Assembly (NCBI GenBank): GCA_903869365.1
Contig: CAIPYV010000123.1
Coordinates: 1-33,531, forward strand
From: an uncultured Chlorobiaceae bacterium
Lineage (GTDB): Bacteria; Bacteroidota; Chlorobiia; Chlorobiales; Chlorobiaceae
DNA: 33,531 bases
Direction of reading: 5' to 3'
The translations under genes were made by a program, and so were the position numbers. How positions within the stretch are numbered: the stretch's first letter is position 1; the number at the start of each line of letters is the position of its first letter. The notes beneath the pieces are model-generated. The model was given only the letters and a program-made list of their open reading frames with translations, made no database searches and was not told the origin of the DNA. Below, one piece after another: positions 8,463-17,642 of this stretch.

Positions 8463-9704
8463 TTAATACACTCGCACAGAATCATATAACAGTTTAATAA
8501 CAGTAGTCGGCACATGCATTTTCTCCGCTGCTTGAGCAATACTCTCTTGTCCCCCATAGCTTGAAATAACTAGAAGACAATCGTTCCAATCAATTTCTCC
8601 AAGAATTTCAGGAGAATGTATATGCAATCCACGCCAAGTTTTACCTTGTTTTAAAGGATCACTATCAACAATCACATACTCACGTTCATGGTCTTGATGA
8701 AACAGTGGTGTTACTTGATAGAGAAATTCACTATGCATACCTCCACCCCAAACTACCATTCGTGTTGTTTTAGGCCAAGATTCTAATTTTCGTGCAACCA
8801 CTGCAAGATTTTGATGCCAATGTTCAAAATATTCAGATACTTTTATTCGATCAGCTACATCTCCTATAATATCATCAGACGTTGCTATTGGCTTGGCCAA
8901 AATGCGATGCCCATTATAGTCCGGCATCTGTTGTCTTTCCAAAATCTCCCATCCGGCCCGTTTCATGAGATTTCCAAGACTATGCATACTAAAATGGGTC
9001 ATATGTTGGACTGACAAAAAACCATTTATATCATTGGTTTTCCCATTTTCAAGAACGGGTACTTCTATGACTAGCTTTGTTTCATGATGCGATATTGATC
9101 TCATATGTTTGAGAACTTCAAAGGGATTTGCAAGATGCTCAAGTACATGAAAAAGACTTATTACATCTGGCTCAATGGGAGACTGAAAAGTTTCAAATGC
9201 ACCATGAATAAGTTCAATATTATCACCGCACCTTTCTTGACCACGCGTAATTGATGGCGCATCAATATCTACCCCAATTTTACGGATATTATTAGGCAAA
9301 CGGTCTAAAAAACGACCATCATAACAACCAACATCAAGAAATACAGAACCTTCGTCGAGTAACCCTCTCTTAGCCAGCCAACCCTGCTGTTCTTTCGGAC
9401 GCCCTTGTGTTGAGCCATAACTTTGCCCTGCCTCTGCAAATAAAATGTCAAAGCCTGTCGATGTATAACAGGGATTCAAATAAACAGCATGACATTTCTG
9501 ACATTGTACTTCTCTAATCTCTGTTCGTTTAGGATTCTCTACTGAATCACTAAAAAACTGGAAATCGTCAAAAACAAGTATGGTTTTACATTCGAGGCTC
9601 CCACAGATAGGGCATGGTCTATACGCTACCAGTACTTGGTTCTTATGATTGCCGACAAAGCTGTTGAATTTTGCCCATGGTAATGGAACTGATGAACGTT
9701 TCAT
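8463..9704 (-). CDS. Zinc-finger class I SAM methyltransferase (sugar C-methyltransferase type)
   Basis: A 413-residue three-part protein. The N-terminal zinc-binding region has CPICG (C31, C34) and CQKCH (C68, C71). The middle is a class I SAM methyltransferase with VFLDVGCYDGRF (121-132) and LFHVLEHLANP. The C-terminus is a Rossmann-like domain (VVWGGGMHSEF, VIVDSDP) as in sugar C-methyltransferases of the TylC3/NovU type. Those enzymes methylate carbon or nitrogen on nucleotide-linked deoxysugars. A 70-base spacer separates it from the FkbM gene. Its upstream neighbour is a chimeric gene remnant that begins with a related zinc-binding N-terminus. Confidence 0.84.
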   Translation of the reverse strand: MKRSSVPLPWAKFNSFVGNHKNQVLVAYRPCPICGSLECKTILVFDDFQFFSDSVENPKRTEIREVQCQKCHAVYLNPCYTSTGFDILFAEAGQSYGSTQGRPKEQQGWLAKRGLLDEGSVFLDVGCYDGRFLDRLPNNIRKIGVDIDAPSITRGQERCGDNIELIHGAFETFQSPIEPDVISLFHVLEHLANPFEVLKHMRSISHHETKLVIEVPVLENGKTNDINGFLSVQHMTHFSMHSLGNLMKRAGWEILERQQMPDYNGHRILAKPIATSDDIIGDVADRIKVSEYFEHWHQNLAVVARKLESWPKTTRMVVWGGGMHSEFLYQVTPLFHQDHEREYVIVDSDPLKQGKTWRGLHIHSPEILGEIDWNDCLLVISSYGGQESIAQAAEKMHVPTTVIKLLYDSVRVY

Positions 9705-9751
9705 TTGAAGTTATTCTTTAGAGTGATGTATGATTAGTATCAATCGGTTAA

Positions 9752-10005
9752 TTAGATGCTGTACAATGCCTTAAACATCAGTTCAGCTCGTTGCCAATCT
9801 TCTATAGTATCGATATCCTGAACTTGATGCCTTGGAAGTATAATCGGTATGGCTGCATTTGAAAACGCTGACACTTCATTGAGGACTGCTTCGGACTATG
9901 CTTGAATCCGCAGATCTGGCAGTCAATAACATCAAACTCATTCTGAGATGCTACTACTTCGCCTTTATGACCTATCCATTCTTTACTCTGTAAGGCCTCT
10001 GACAT
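9752..10005 (-). pseudogene. Chimeric remnant: methyltransferase 5' end joined to cytidylyltransferase 3' end
   Basis: Two gene ends meet near 9895 in different frames. From 10005 to 9895 the frame gives 37 residues, starting MSEALQ, running through EFDVIDCQICGFKH: the N-terminus of a zinc-binding SAM methyltransferase. From 9895 to the TAA at 9752 another frame gives 47 residues with IPIILPRHQVQDIDTIEDW, matching the end of a PseF/NeuA-type cytidylyltransferase. It aligns with LPLILPRHKVQDIDTFEDF in the intact gene at 12085-13650. The natural start reads into the wrong frame and stops at 9802. I read this as a deletion that removed the methyltransferase body and the front of a second cytidylyltransferase. 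No function is expected. Confidence 0.85.
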
Positions 10006-10009
10006 AAAA

Positions 10010-12088
10010 TTATTCTTTTGTTAATCGTTGAAATCCGGAGTGGTGAACTGGTGTTTGAAGCTGGCTTGCAGTTTTATCGGCGGCTAAAAGAGCAAATACA
10101 TCGTGTATAGCTTTTTGATAACTGTCAAGGTCTGCGCTTTGATGTGCGAGAGATGGCTTAAATTGCCGAAACCCTAAAAATCCCCATTTGAGCATTTCAA
10201 TTGTGAAAAGAGTCTCCAATTCTACTGCATTAGTACTCTTAAAGGAAAACGCGGCAAGTGATGGTAATCCTGTTACCTTGATTTCTAATTTATGCAGTTC
10301 AGCCGCATCTCTCCATATCTGCTTTACCCTATTCCCCGTTTCAATGAGATGCTTTTCAACACTTAATCTTTGATACTTTTTTACCGTTGCCAGAGCTGCA
10401 GTCGGGCCAACGCGCTCGGTCCAGTTTGTGCTGGAAATAAAGGTGGATTGTGCTGCCTGCATAACCTTTTCAATACCCATAACCACCGACATTGCATAGC
10501 CGTTGGCCATGGATTTTGCCAGTACCGCAATGTCTGGATATACACCATAGTTACGGTGGATGCCACCGGCACACATCCGGAATCCACTGGTAATTTCATC
10601 AAAAATGAGAACAGCACCGATCTCTGCAGCCAGCTCACTCAATGCTTTGAGGTATCCGGCCGGAGCATCTTCGCCTCTGGCTGGTTCTATTAGAATTGCG
10701 GCAATCTGCTTTTCCTTTCCTTTAATTTTTTCGCGCAGTGAATCAATATTATTCGCATCAAAAGGCATTGCTGTTCCGGCTAATCCCCTTGGGACTCCGT
10801 TCGGTTGAAGACCTGGCATGAGTTGACCATCGAGACCGGCACTGTCTGCCAAATTTGCGGCCAGGTACCAATCGTTCCAGCCATGATAGCCACTGAACAT
10901 GACAAGATCACGATGGGTATGTGCTCTAGCAATTCTGATGGCCATTCCCATGGCCTCTCCCCCACTTCTGGCATAGCGCACCATACCGAACCATGGATGA
11001 AGAGCAATAAGCGCCTCGGCCAATTCGACTTCTTCGGGACAGTTAAGAGAACTGTTGACCCCGTTGCGAAGAGCATTGACAACGGCATCATCAACTTCAT
11101 CATCTGCATAGCCAAGAATACAGGCACCTACTGCCATGATGGACATGTCGATAAACTCCCGTCCATCCATGTCCCATACCCTGCAGCCTTTGGCTTTGGA
11201 ATAATAGGAGGGCCATACTTCTGGAGCAAACATCTCTGGACGCTTTGAGAGAAGTTGCGTGCCTCCAGGAATAAGGTTTATTGCTCGTTTATACAGTGCT
11301 ACACCTTGACTTTGTTTAAGTTCTTCAAGAGTATACATTGTTTTATTATCATTTTTTAGTGACCGAAGATATCCCTCGTTTCGAATGATATCGCTGTTGA
11401 TAAGCATGAGGTCCGGTTCTTGCTCCAAAAGGAAGAGCACATCGGAAGCAAGAAATAGACTACCACTCCTCTGCAGCCTGGCGAAAACAGCCTGAAGAAA
11501 TTCGTAATCCCGGGGTTCATCAAGTGTCCAGCGATGGTGTGATAGTCCCGTAAATTTTTTCAACCCCCCATTCTTAAAAAGTTCGGGATGTTTTTCGAGA
11601 TAGGGCCCAACATGCTCTCTCTCTGACTTTAACCTGGCTTCGCGCCAAGCCCGCTCAAGTGCGGCAAACTTAAAAACTGTACAATCAAGACCATCGGGAA
11701 ATTCGCCTGAGAGACCATAATAATCATACCCTCCCTCCAAAAAGCCGGTAACAACTTCGTCAACAATTGTCGGATCGATTGCAGGACAATCGGCAGTAAT
11801 ACGCACAACAGCATCGGGGTGATCAGTTTTAGCGGCCTGATAGTATCTGTCGAGAACATCATCAAGACTGCCTCGATAACAGCTTATACCTTGTGATTCA
11901 CACCATGACTGAATAATGTTGTCTGTTGGATCAGTTGATGTGGCAACGATAACTTTGGATATTGTTGTACATACCTGTATACGAGTTACTACATGCTCAA
12001 GCACTGGTTTACCCACCAACTGCATTAAAACCTTTCCTGGCAATCGGACTGAACTCATTCTCGCCTGAATGACAGATATGACATTCAT
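10010..12088 (-). CDS. SpsF-type cytidylyltransferase fused to class III (GSA-type) aminotransferase
   Basis: One open frame encodes two enzymes. Residues 1-245 are an SpsF-like nucleotidyltransferase (IQARMSSVRLPGKVL, VRITADCPAIDP, HRWTLDEPRDYEF). Residues 250-690 resemble glutamate-1-semialdehyde aminomutases and class III aminotransferases: RSGGEAM, FSGYHGWNDW, IFDEITSGF (D501 in the longer numbering) and LAKSMANGY with the PLP lysine (K529). The start at 12088 forms an ATGA overlap with the upstream gene and gives MNVISVIQARM, the usual SpsF beginning. An in-frame ATG at 12100 would add four residues. The pair probably aminates a sugar and activates a product with CMP or another nucleotide. 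Which substrate goes with which domain is unknown. Confidence 0.88.
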   Translation of the reverse strand: MNVISVIQARMSSVRLPGKVLMQLVGKPVLEHVVTRIQVCTTISKVIVATSTDPTDNIIQSWCESQGISCYRGSLDDVLDRYYQAAKTDHPDAVVRITADCPAIDPTIVDEVVTGFLEGGYDYYGLSGEFPDGLDCTVFKFAALERAWREARLKSEREHVGPYLEKHPELFKNGGLKKFTGLSHHRWTLDEPRDYEFLQAVFARLQRSGSLFLASDVLFLLEQEPDLMLINSDIIRNEGYLRSLKNDNKTMYTLEELKQSQGVALYKRAINLIPGGTQLLSKRPEMFAPEVWPSYYSKAKGCRVWDMDGREFIDMSIMAVGACILGYADDEVDDAVVNALRNGVNSSLNCPEEVELAEALIALHPWFGMVRYARSGGEAMGMAIRIARAHTHRDLVMFSGYHGWNDWYLAANLADSAGLDGQLMPGLQPNGVPRGLAGTAMPFDANNIDSLREKIKGKEKQIAAILIEPARGEDAPAGYLKALSELAAEIGAVLIFDEITSGFRMCAGGIHRNYGVYPDIAVLAKSMANGYAMSVVMGIEKVMQAAQSTFISSTNWTERVGPTAALATVKKYQRLSVEKHLIETGNRVKQIWRDAAELHKLEIKVTGLPSLAAFSFKSTNAVELETLFTIEMLKWGFLGFRQFKPSLAHQSADLDSYQKAIHDVFALLAADKTASQLQTPVHHSGFQRLTKE

Positions 12089-13650
12089 AATTGTGACCAA
12101 TAGGATGGGTTGAGAAGCATTTCATCTTCAACATGAAAATCAGGCTTACTATGCACTATATCACTTCCGGATGCAATAATAATTTCCTGTAATTGAGAAG
12201 TACTATCCACTCCAACAATAAATTTGTCAATTTCTTGATACGTTAGCAAAAAACTTATACAAGCCCGGATTGGTGATATATTCTCTTGCGATAGCCAACT
12301 ATACCACTTTTTCCACAACTTTCTCCATTTTAAAAACTTAGATGGGATGGCATCGAATGGCATCAATAATAAGCCTTGCAAAAAAACTGAACGTACATGC
12401 AGTTCACAATCATGATCTTTAAGCTTATACAACCATCCAGTGGTTTTTAAGCGTTGATCCATGATATTAAAAGGGGCTTGCACGATATCGAACTGATATT
12501 GATGAATCAGCTCATCCAATTGGCTAGGAGCATAGATTGATACTCCGATTTTCTGTACTACACCAGATTCTTTCAAATATTGCAATGCTTGATAAAGTTT
12601 TTTTCCATTCAAACCTAACAACTGCTCCGGGCGATGCAGCAACAGACCATATAGCTTAGCAACACCAAGCAGAGAAAGAGATACAGCAATCTGCTCTTTC
12701 ACCCACTCACCTACATTTGTACAATCATCGGGCAGTGCAAACAATTTGGTTACCACGTTATAGTCTTTAACTCCAATTTTACCCAGAGTGGCTTCGCTTT
12801 CTCCATAAGCTCTTGCAGTATCCAATACGTGTATGCCATTTGCAGAGGCCAGTTGCAATATTTTCTGTGCTTCATGAGAATCAATCTGACCGGTTTGATT
12901 AGCAATTCCGTATTGCATCCCAAACTGGGCGGTACCAATACAAAGTTTAGATACTCTCTTCTTTTGAGACTGTATATATGCATACATGGACTCAGCTACA
13001 CTAAAATCCTCAAAGGTATCAATATCCTGCACTTTATGCCTGGGCAGAATAAGCGGCAAGGATTTATGTGAAAATACAGGTAGATCATTCAATACTGCAT
13101 CTGGGGTAGCAAAATAAAATTGCGCGGCATCATGATATGCAACTTCTAAATCCTGGGATCTTGTCTTGTAATATCTCTTCTGAAACATTACGACATCGCC
13201 ATGTTTCATTATTTTCAGAGCTCTTTGAATAGGAAAAGGATACGTTGTAACCGTAAAGGAGATCTTGCGACCACTTTTTACAAGCATCGATAAACCTTGA
13301 ACAAGATCAGCTGATGTAATAAATGGAGCAGTAGCATATATAGTGCAGACAAAATCAATCTGTCCAAGATGTTCAATGCCCCATTGTAATGCATGTTTAA
13401 TGACTGGACCGGTGGCAACATAATCATCTGAGAGCTCAGATGGTCGCATAAACGGGACTTCAGCACCTAAGTTTTTTGCAACTTCAGCGATTTCTTTGCA
13501 GTCAGTGGATACAATGATGTGATCAAACAACCCTGATCTCTGGGCTGCTTCTATAGACCAAGCTATCAACGGCTTACCAAAAAAGTTTTTGATATTTTTC
13601 TTTGGTATACGCTTGCTTTGCCCACGTGCGGGAATAATTGCGATGTTCAT
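12085..13650 (-). CDS. PseF/NeuA-type CMP-nonulosonate cytidylyltransferase fused to aldo/keto reductase
   Basis: A 521-residue fusion. Residues 1-228 are a cytidylyltransferase: IPARGQSKRIPKKNI (6-20), STD (48-50), and ILPRHKVQDIDTFEDF (201-216) with the family DID motif. That domain activates the nonulosonic acid as its CMP form. Residues 233-521 are an aldo/keto reductase: CIGTAQFGMQYG, VLDTARAYGESE (D277 and Y282), TKLF (K302) and LLHRPE (the catalytic-tetrad histidine). The two are joined by only a few residues. An AKR beside a CMP-sugar gene suggests reduction or oxidation of the sugar. It is 34 bases downstream of the methyltransferase and overlaps the next fusion gene. Confidence 0.9.
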   Translation of the reverse strand: MNIAIIPARGQSKRIPKKNIKNFFGKPLIAWSIEAAQRSGLFDHIIVSTDCKEIAEVAKNLGAEVPFMRPSELSDDYVATGPVIKHALQWGIEHLGQIDFVCTIYATAPFITSADLVQGLSMLVKSGRKISFTVTTYPFPIQRALKIMKHGDVVMFQKRYYKTRSQDLEVAYHDAAQFYFATPDAVLNDLPVFSHKSLPLILPRHKVQDIDTFEDFSVAESMYAYIQSQKKRVSKLCIGTAQFGMQYGIANQTGQIDSHEAQKILQLASANGIHVLDTARAYGESEATLGKIGVKDYNVVTKLFALPDDCTNVGEWVKEQIAVSLSLLGVAKLYGLLLHRPEQLLGLNGKKLYQALQYLKESGVVQKIGVSIYAPSQLDELIHQYQFDIVQAPFNIMDQRLKTTGWLYKLKDHDCELHVRSVFLQGLLLMPFDAIPSKFLKWRKLWKKWYSWLSQENISPIRACISFLLTYQEIDKFIVGVDSTSQLQEIIIASGSDIVHSKPDFHVEDEMLLNPSYWSQL

Positions 13651-13683
13651 ATAAAATTCACAACAATAAAAAGACTTGTATCA

Positions 13684-14412
13684 TTAAGAGGAAGCTAAAA
13701 CAAGAATATCTTCTCTTGATCCACCAAAAGGCAAATTGATCGATTGGGGCAACAAAAAAGAGTCAAATCCTTTATTCCTAATAAATGCTATCAAGTCAAG
13801 CACAACAGCATCATCAAAAGTTATCAGCTCTGTATCAATATTCAACACAACGTCCTCATAAGTTTCAGCTTCTCTGACGAGTGCTTCCCATTGCGCTGAA
13901 ATTTTTTTGCCCTCAGTTGATCTTAAAAAACGAGATTTTTTCGTTGTATTGGGCAAATCGCCTATCAGCATGCGTCCTCCCGGGCTCAATAGAGAAAGAG
14001 CCCGAGTTATAAATGTCAGTACTTCATGAATATTACTTAGACAGTGTAATACTGAATAAATGATAATCTTGTCAAAAGAAGTTTCAGGTAAACTCATCTC
14101 AAGAAAATCACCGGAAAAACAATGTATCTTAGTTTCCGAGTCAAACCGATGCTTTAAACGAGAGAGCGATGCCTCATTGTCAATGCCTGTCGACGTTCTG
14201 CAAAAACTTGAAAGTGGCACGAGCAGGTTACCTGGGCCACAACCGATTTCAAGTAGTGAATCGGTAACTTTCAGTTCCAACTTGCTCAACAAATCAAACA
14301 ATATTCTTCTTTCACCTTCAGACTGAAAAGAATACCGACCAGAGACTTCAGTGTTATTGCGATCCTGCATTGATGCAAGATGCTTGTAATTTTCAAAAGA
14401 AACTTTACTCAT
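13684..14412 (-). CDS. Class I SAM-dependent methyltransferase
   Basis: A 242-residue protein with a clear SAM motif I, LLEIGCGPGN (53-62), followed by TGIDNEASL, FDKIIIYSVLHCL and LLSPGGRMLIGDLP, the ordered motifs of the Methyltransf_11/25 type. It has no signal peptide or membrane segment, so it acts in the cytoplasm. The start is 8 bases after the stop of the DegT-like gene, so it is cotranscribed with the pse genes. It probably methylates a sugar or its N-acyl group. The acceptor cannot be read from the sequence. Confidence 0.83.
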   Translation of the reverse strand: MSKVSFENYKHLASMQDRNNTEVSGRYSFQSEGERRILFDLLSKLELKVTDSLLEIGCGPGNLLVPLSSFCRTSTGIDNEASLSRLKHRFDSETKIHCFSGDFLEMSLPETSFDKIIIYSVLHCLSNIHEVLTFITRALSLLSPGGRMLIGDLPNTTKKSRFLRSTEGKKISAQWEALVREAETYEDVVLNIDTELITFDDAVVLDLIAFIRNKGFDSFLLPQSINLPFGGSREDILVLASS

Positions 14413-14420
14413 AGGAATAC

Positions 14421-15407
14421 CTATTCAAATTGCGTACCAAAAACTGATTTTAACAATGACGAAGAAATATCCTGATGAACTGGTAACGGCGCAACTCTTT
14501 CCCATCCATTTTTTGAATAATCACAGGTCAAGTTCATTGAACGCAAACCAGCACTGAACGTGGACTCCGAGCCCCACCACTTTATAGAACAATTTGCCAC
14601 TTGAACAGGTATGTTTGAAGGCAGACGACCGGCATCCACTGGAAAAATTATGTTTACAGCAGATTGAAGGCCCTTAAGCAAGCGTATTTTAGACTGAACT
14701 AATTTAGGGATAGAATTCAAGTGAGCTTTTATTTGGCGAAGTGCAAAATCAGGCAAACTTCCATTCAATGATTCAGTACCATGCCAATAAATACCAGCCA
14801 TCTCAGAATGATTTCCTGCGATGCGCAATAACGCCTGAATGGTCCGGAATTTAAGACGATCTTCACGTATTCCTCGCAGTCTTTGCGCATCCTCGTCATT
14901 TCTACAAAAAACAACGCCGCCCCAGAAGGTTGCAATCACCTTCGGTAACGACCAAAGCACAAAACGCCCTTTACAGGCAAAAGGGTTTGTACCTGGCACA
15001 AATAATGTATCTACAGCATCTTCAATAACCGTTGTACATGGCTGTAACCCATCATGGCGGTGTACAAACCCCCACTGGTGATATATCAAAGCGATCTTTG
15101 CATGCTCAATCTCTGTGGTGGATGGCGTTGCATGCCGAGCTATCGATTCAAGAACACAATGACTTGAATAAGGTGGACACCAACAGATATCCGTCCTAAA
15201 AATATCCAACATCTGCAAGATGGCAGTCAACCCCGAACGAGCACTTGAAAATAAAACCGGCACTGCGTCAGGGTATAATGTTGCGAGTTCCGCTTCTATA
15301 TCTGACGCACAAACTTTTGAACCAAAAATAAAACTGCTCAAATTCGAACTAGGTTTAGGCCACAAGAAATATGATTCCATAGTAAACTGCCATCGTTTTA
15401 AGCTCAT
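14421..15407 (-). CDS. Divergent DegT/DnrJ-fold PLP protein (putative aminotransferase)
   Basis: A 328-residue protein that keeps the landmarks of sugar aminotransferases in reduced form: SSARSGLTAIL (54-64), ALIYHQWGF (106-114), VIEDAVDTLF (127-136, with the cofactor-ring aspartate at 130) and LWSLPKVIATFWGGVVF, with K156 in the PLP-lysine position. It is shorter than PseC or PglE (about 385 residues) and its substrate region is unlike theirs. It could be an active aminotransferase with odd specificity, or a non-catalytic fold. An inner ATG (M10) could also be the start, giving MESYFLWPKPSS. It sits 11 bases after the acyltransferase gene. Confidence 0.65.
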   Translation of the reverse strand: MSLKRWQFTMESYFLWPKPSSNLSSFIFGSKVCASDIEAELATLYPDAVPVLFSSARSGLTAILQMLDIFRTDICWCPPYSSHCVLESIARHATPSTTEIEHAKIALIYHQWGFVHRHDGLQPCTTVIEDAVDTLFVPGTNPFACKGRFVLWSLPKVIATFWGGVVFCRNDEDAQRLRGIREDRLKFRTIQALLRIAGNHSEMAGIYWHGTESLNGSLPDFALRQIKAHLNSIPKLVQSKIRLLKGLQSAVNIIFPVDAGRLPSNIPVQVANCSIKWWGSESTFSAGLRSMNLTCDYSKNGWERVAPLPVHQDISSSLLKSVFGTQFE

Positions 15408-15418
15408 GACCCATGTCG

Positions 15419-16462
15419 TTATACTGCTTTATGTGTCAAGCAATAATACGGAAATATATGTGTTGCAAATCCCTGTTTGAATTTTCCAATTGATATCTCC
15501 TTATCAGTAGGCTTTGTACTATCCTGAATATAGGGCCTTGCTCCAATTTTATACCATCTAACTCCGAGCTTCTTGAGTTCGGTTATAGCTCGATATTGAA
15601 CAAGATGACCTAACGGTTTATCAAAAAGTGTGCGATCATAAGCCGCAACTGCGTATAGACCCTCATCAGTTGTGACGTTAAAAAAACCGCCACCAACCAT
15701 TTCACCTTTACTGTTTCTCAACCATACCAGAAAAGCACGCTTACTCTTAATTTCTTGATGATGCAAGTTCCATGTTTCAACTGATCGAGTTACTCGACCA
15801 GCAACTTTACAGTGCAGTGCTCGAAATTCCTGCCATACCTGATAATTTCCATCAGAATCAAAAACCCCAACAGACCATAAATTTTGCCCGGACACTATAA
15901 GTGATTTATAACTTTTCCGAAAATTTTTTTTAATTTCAGAAATATCAAGTTGAATATCTATATAACACTCATGATTTAAATTACATACCGCACCATGCGC
16001 CATAGACTGCATATGCCACTCACTCATACCAATTGAGTTAGTAAAAGATTCCCCACTCCTCCATTCACTTATTTGAGAATCAATTACAATTGAATTTGCA
16101 AGTTCAAGACATGATTTTATAATTCGCTTACGAGAAATTAATGGGCAATTCGAGACAAACACAGGAGGAAGAACAGGTAGCCCTTGAGATGTCAATTTTG
16201 CCACACCGTCGTTCATTGACAAGCTCAATGGCCATAGAGCAGCAGGTTTATTATTCCAAAATATTATAACAGATAGATCGAACCAACTCCCACCATGACC
16301 CTGCTGGTATACAAGCTGATAGTCAAGACTTGCATTTGAATAAGCTACAGGCTTATATGGTAATCGTAGAAATGTTTCCTCCCACAAATCTTTATTCTCG
16401 ACTCGTTTTATAATTGGCAATTTTGCTGACTTAACGATATTATTCAATTGATCAAGCAGCAT
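15419..16462 (-). CDS. FemAB/GNAT-fold N-acyltransferase-like protein
   Basis: A 347-residue protein without close resemblance to the small GNAT enzyme PseH. The C-terminal third carries the FemAB/GNAT pattern: GEMVGGGFFNV, LGHLVQYRAITELKKLG, then WYKIGARPY near residue 310. The N-terminal part includes YQQGHGGSWFDL. Proteins of this fold acylate amines, including sugar amines and peptidoglycan side chains. It lies 7 bases after pseC, exactly where the N-acetyltransferase of the pseudaminic pathway is expected, and no other acetyltransferase is seen in the locus. I infer that it supplies the 4-N-acyl step, or adds a different acyl group. The function is not proven. Confidence 0.62.
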   Translation of the reverse strand: MLLDQLNNIVKSAKLPIIKRVENKDLWEETFLRLPYKPVAYSNASLDYQLVYQQGHGGSWFDLSVIIFWNNKPAALWPLSLSMNDGVAKLTSQGLPVLPPVFVSNCPLISRKRIIKSCLELANSIVIDSQISEWRSGESFTNSIGMSEWHMQSMAHGAVCNLNHECYIDIQLDISEIKKNFRKSYKSLIVSGQNLWSVGVFDSDGNYQVWQEFRALHCKVAGRVTRSVETWNLHHQEIKSKRAFLVWLRNSKGEMVGGGFFNVTTDEGLYAVAAYDRTLFDKPLGHLVQYRAITELKKLGVRWYKIGARPYIQDSTKPTDKEISIGKFKQGFATHIFPYYCLTHKAV

Positions 16463-16469
16463 GATTATC

Positions 16470-17642
16470 CTAACCTCTTAGCAATTTGACTATTGTCTCA
16501 AAGACATAATTTTGCTGCACGTCAGTCAGGCCAGAATAGATCGGTATGCTGATAGCCTCTGAATAATATGTCTCTGCCTGTAAACAGTATCCAGCGATGA
16601 ATCCCATCTTTTCATAATAAGGCTGACGATACACAGGAATGTAGTGCAAATTAACAAGTACCCCTTCAGTACGAAGGGCATCATACACTTGTCGATACGT
16701 CTTCTCGATTTTACCAAACTTCAATCGAATAACGTAAAGATGGTAGCTAGAATAACCGTCGGGATGTTGCCATGGGGTAACTACAGGAATATCTGAAAAC
16801 ATCTGGTCATACCGATTTGCAATTGCATGCCGTTTGACAACAAACTCATCAAGCCGCTTCATCTGGCTCAATCCTAAAGCAGCATGGATATCGGACATCC
16901 TGTAGTTAAAACCAAGACCTATCTGCTGGTAGTTCCATAGCTCTTCTGCAGGACGATGGTACATATCTGTGACTTCAGTTGTAATACCATGACTACGAAG
17001 TAGACGCATACGGCCGGCCAATCTCTCATCATTTGTCAGTGCCATGCCTCCCTCCCCTGTTGTGATGATTTTGACTGGATGAAAGCTAAATACAGTAATA
17101 TCGCTATAGTAACAGTTGCCAATAGGTTTGTTTTGATAACGACCACCAATAGCATGAGAGGCATCTTCAATGATTTTGAAACCGTATCGATGGCTTAACA
17201 CATGCAAACTCACCATGTCACAAGGTTGACCACATAGATGGACTGGAATAACGACTTTTGGCAGGGTACCTCCCTTTTCAGCCTGTTCAAGCTTTTCCTG
17301 CAGACGATCAACGCTCATGTTATAACTTTGGGGATCAATGTCCACAAAATCCACTTTTGCACCACAATACAAGGCACAGTTAGCACTAGCCACAAAAGTG
17401 ATCGGTGTGGTCCAGACGACATCACCTTTGCCTACTCCCAAAGCAAGACAGGCAATATGCAACGCGCTCGTTGCGCTGTTGACCGCTACTGCATACTTAG
17501 CACCACAATAACTTGCAACAGCTTTTTCAAATGCAGGAACAACGGGGCCTTGTGTTAAAAAGTCCGATTGCAACACATTAACGACTGCATCAATATCAGC
17601 TTGGTTAATATCCTGATGTCCATACGGGATCATCGGTGTCAT
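16470..17642 (-). CDS. pseC: UDP-4-amino-4,6-dideoxy-N-acetyl-beta-L-altrosamine transaminase
   Basis: A 390-residue DegT-family aminotransferase. It transfers the amino group from glutamate to C4 of the 4-keto sugar made by PseB. The family start IPYGHQDINQADID, SATSALHIA (56-64), TTPITFVASANCALY (78-92), IIEDASHAIGG (157-167) and SFHPVKIITTGEGG with PLP lysine K191 all agree with PseC. Length matches the family. Its ATG overlaps the pseB stop by 4 bases (ATGA); a second ATG three codons in is also possible. It acts in the cytoplasm as the second enzyme of CMP-pseudaminic acid synthesis. Confidence 0.92.
   Translation of the reverse strand: MTPMIPYGHQDINQADIDAVVNVLQSDFLTQGPVVPAFEKAVASYCGAKYAVAVNSATSALHIACLALGVGKGDVVWTTPITFVASANCALYCGAKVDFVDIDPQSYNMSVDRLQEKLEQAEKGGTLPKVVIPVHLCGQPCDMVSLHVLSHRYGFKIIEDASHAIGGRYQNKPIGNCYYSDITVFSFHPVKIITTGEGGMALTNDERLAGRMRLLRSHGITTEVTDMYHRPAEELWNYQQIGLGFNYRMSDIHAALGLSQMKRLDEFVVKRHAIANRYDQMFSDIPVVTPWQHPDGYSSYHLYVIRLKFGKIEKTYRQVYDALRTEGVLVNLHYIPVYRQPYYEKMGFIAGYCLQAETYYSEAISIPIYSGLTDVQQNYVFETIVKLLRG

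Noticed and set aside
10381-11248. Several frames on both strands, 80-147 codons
   Set aside because: They are shadows within the SpsF/aminotransferase fusion gene, which has clear active-site motifs.
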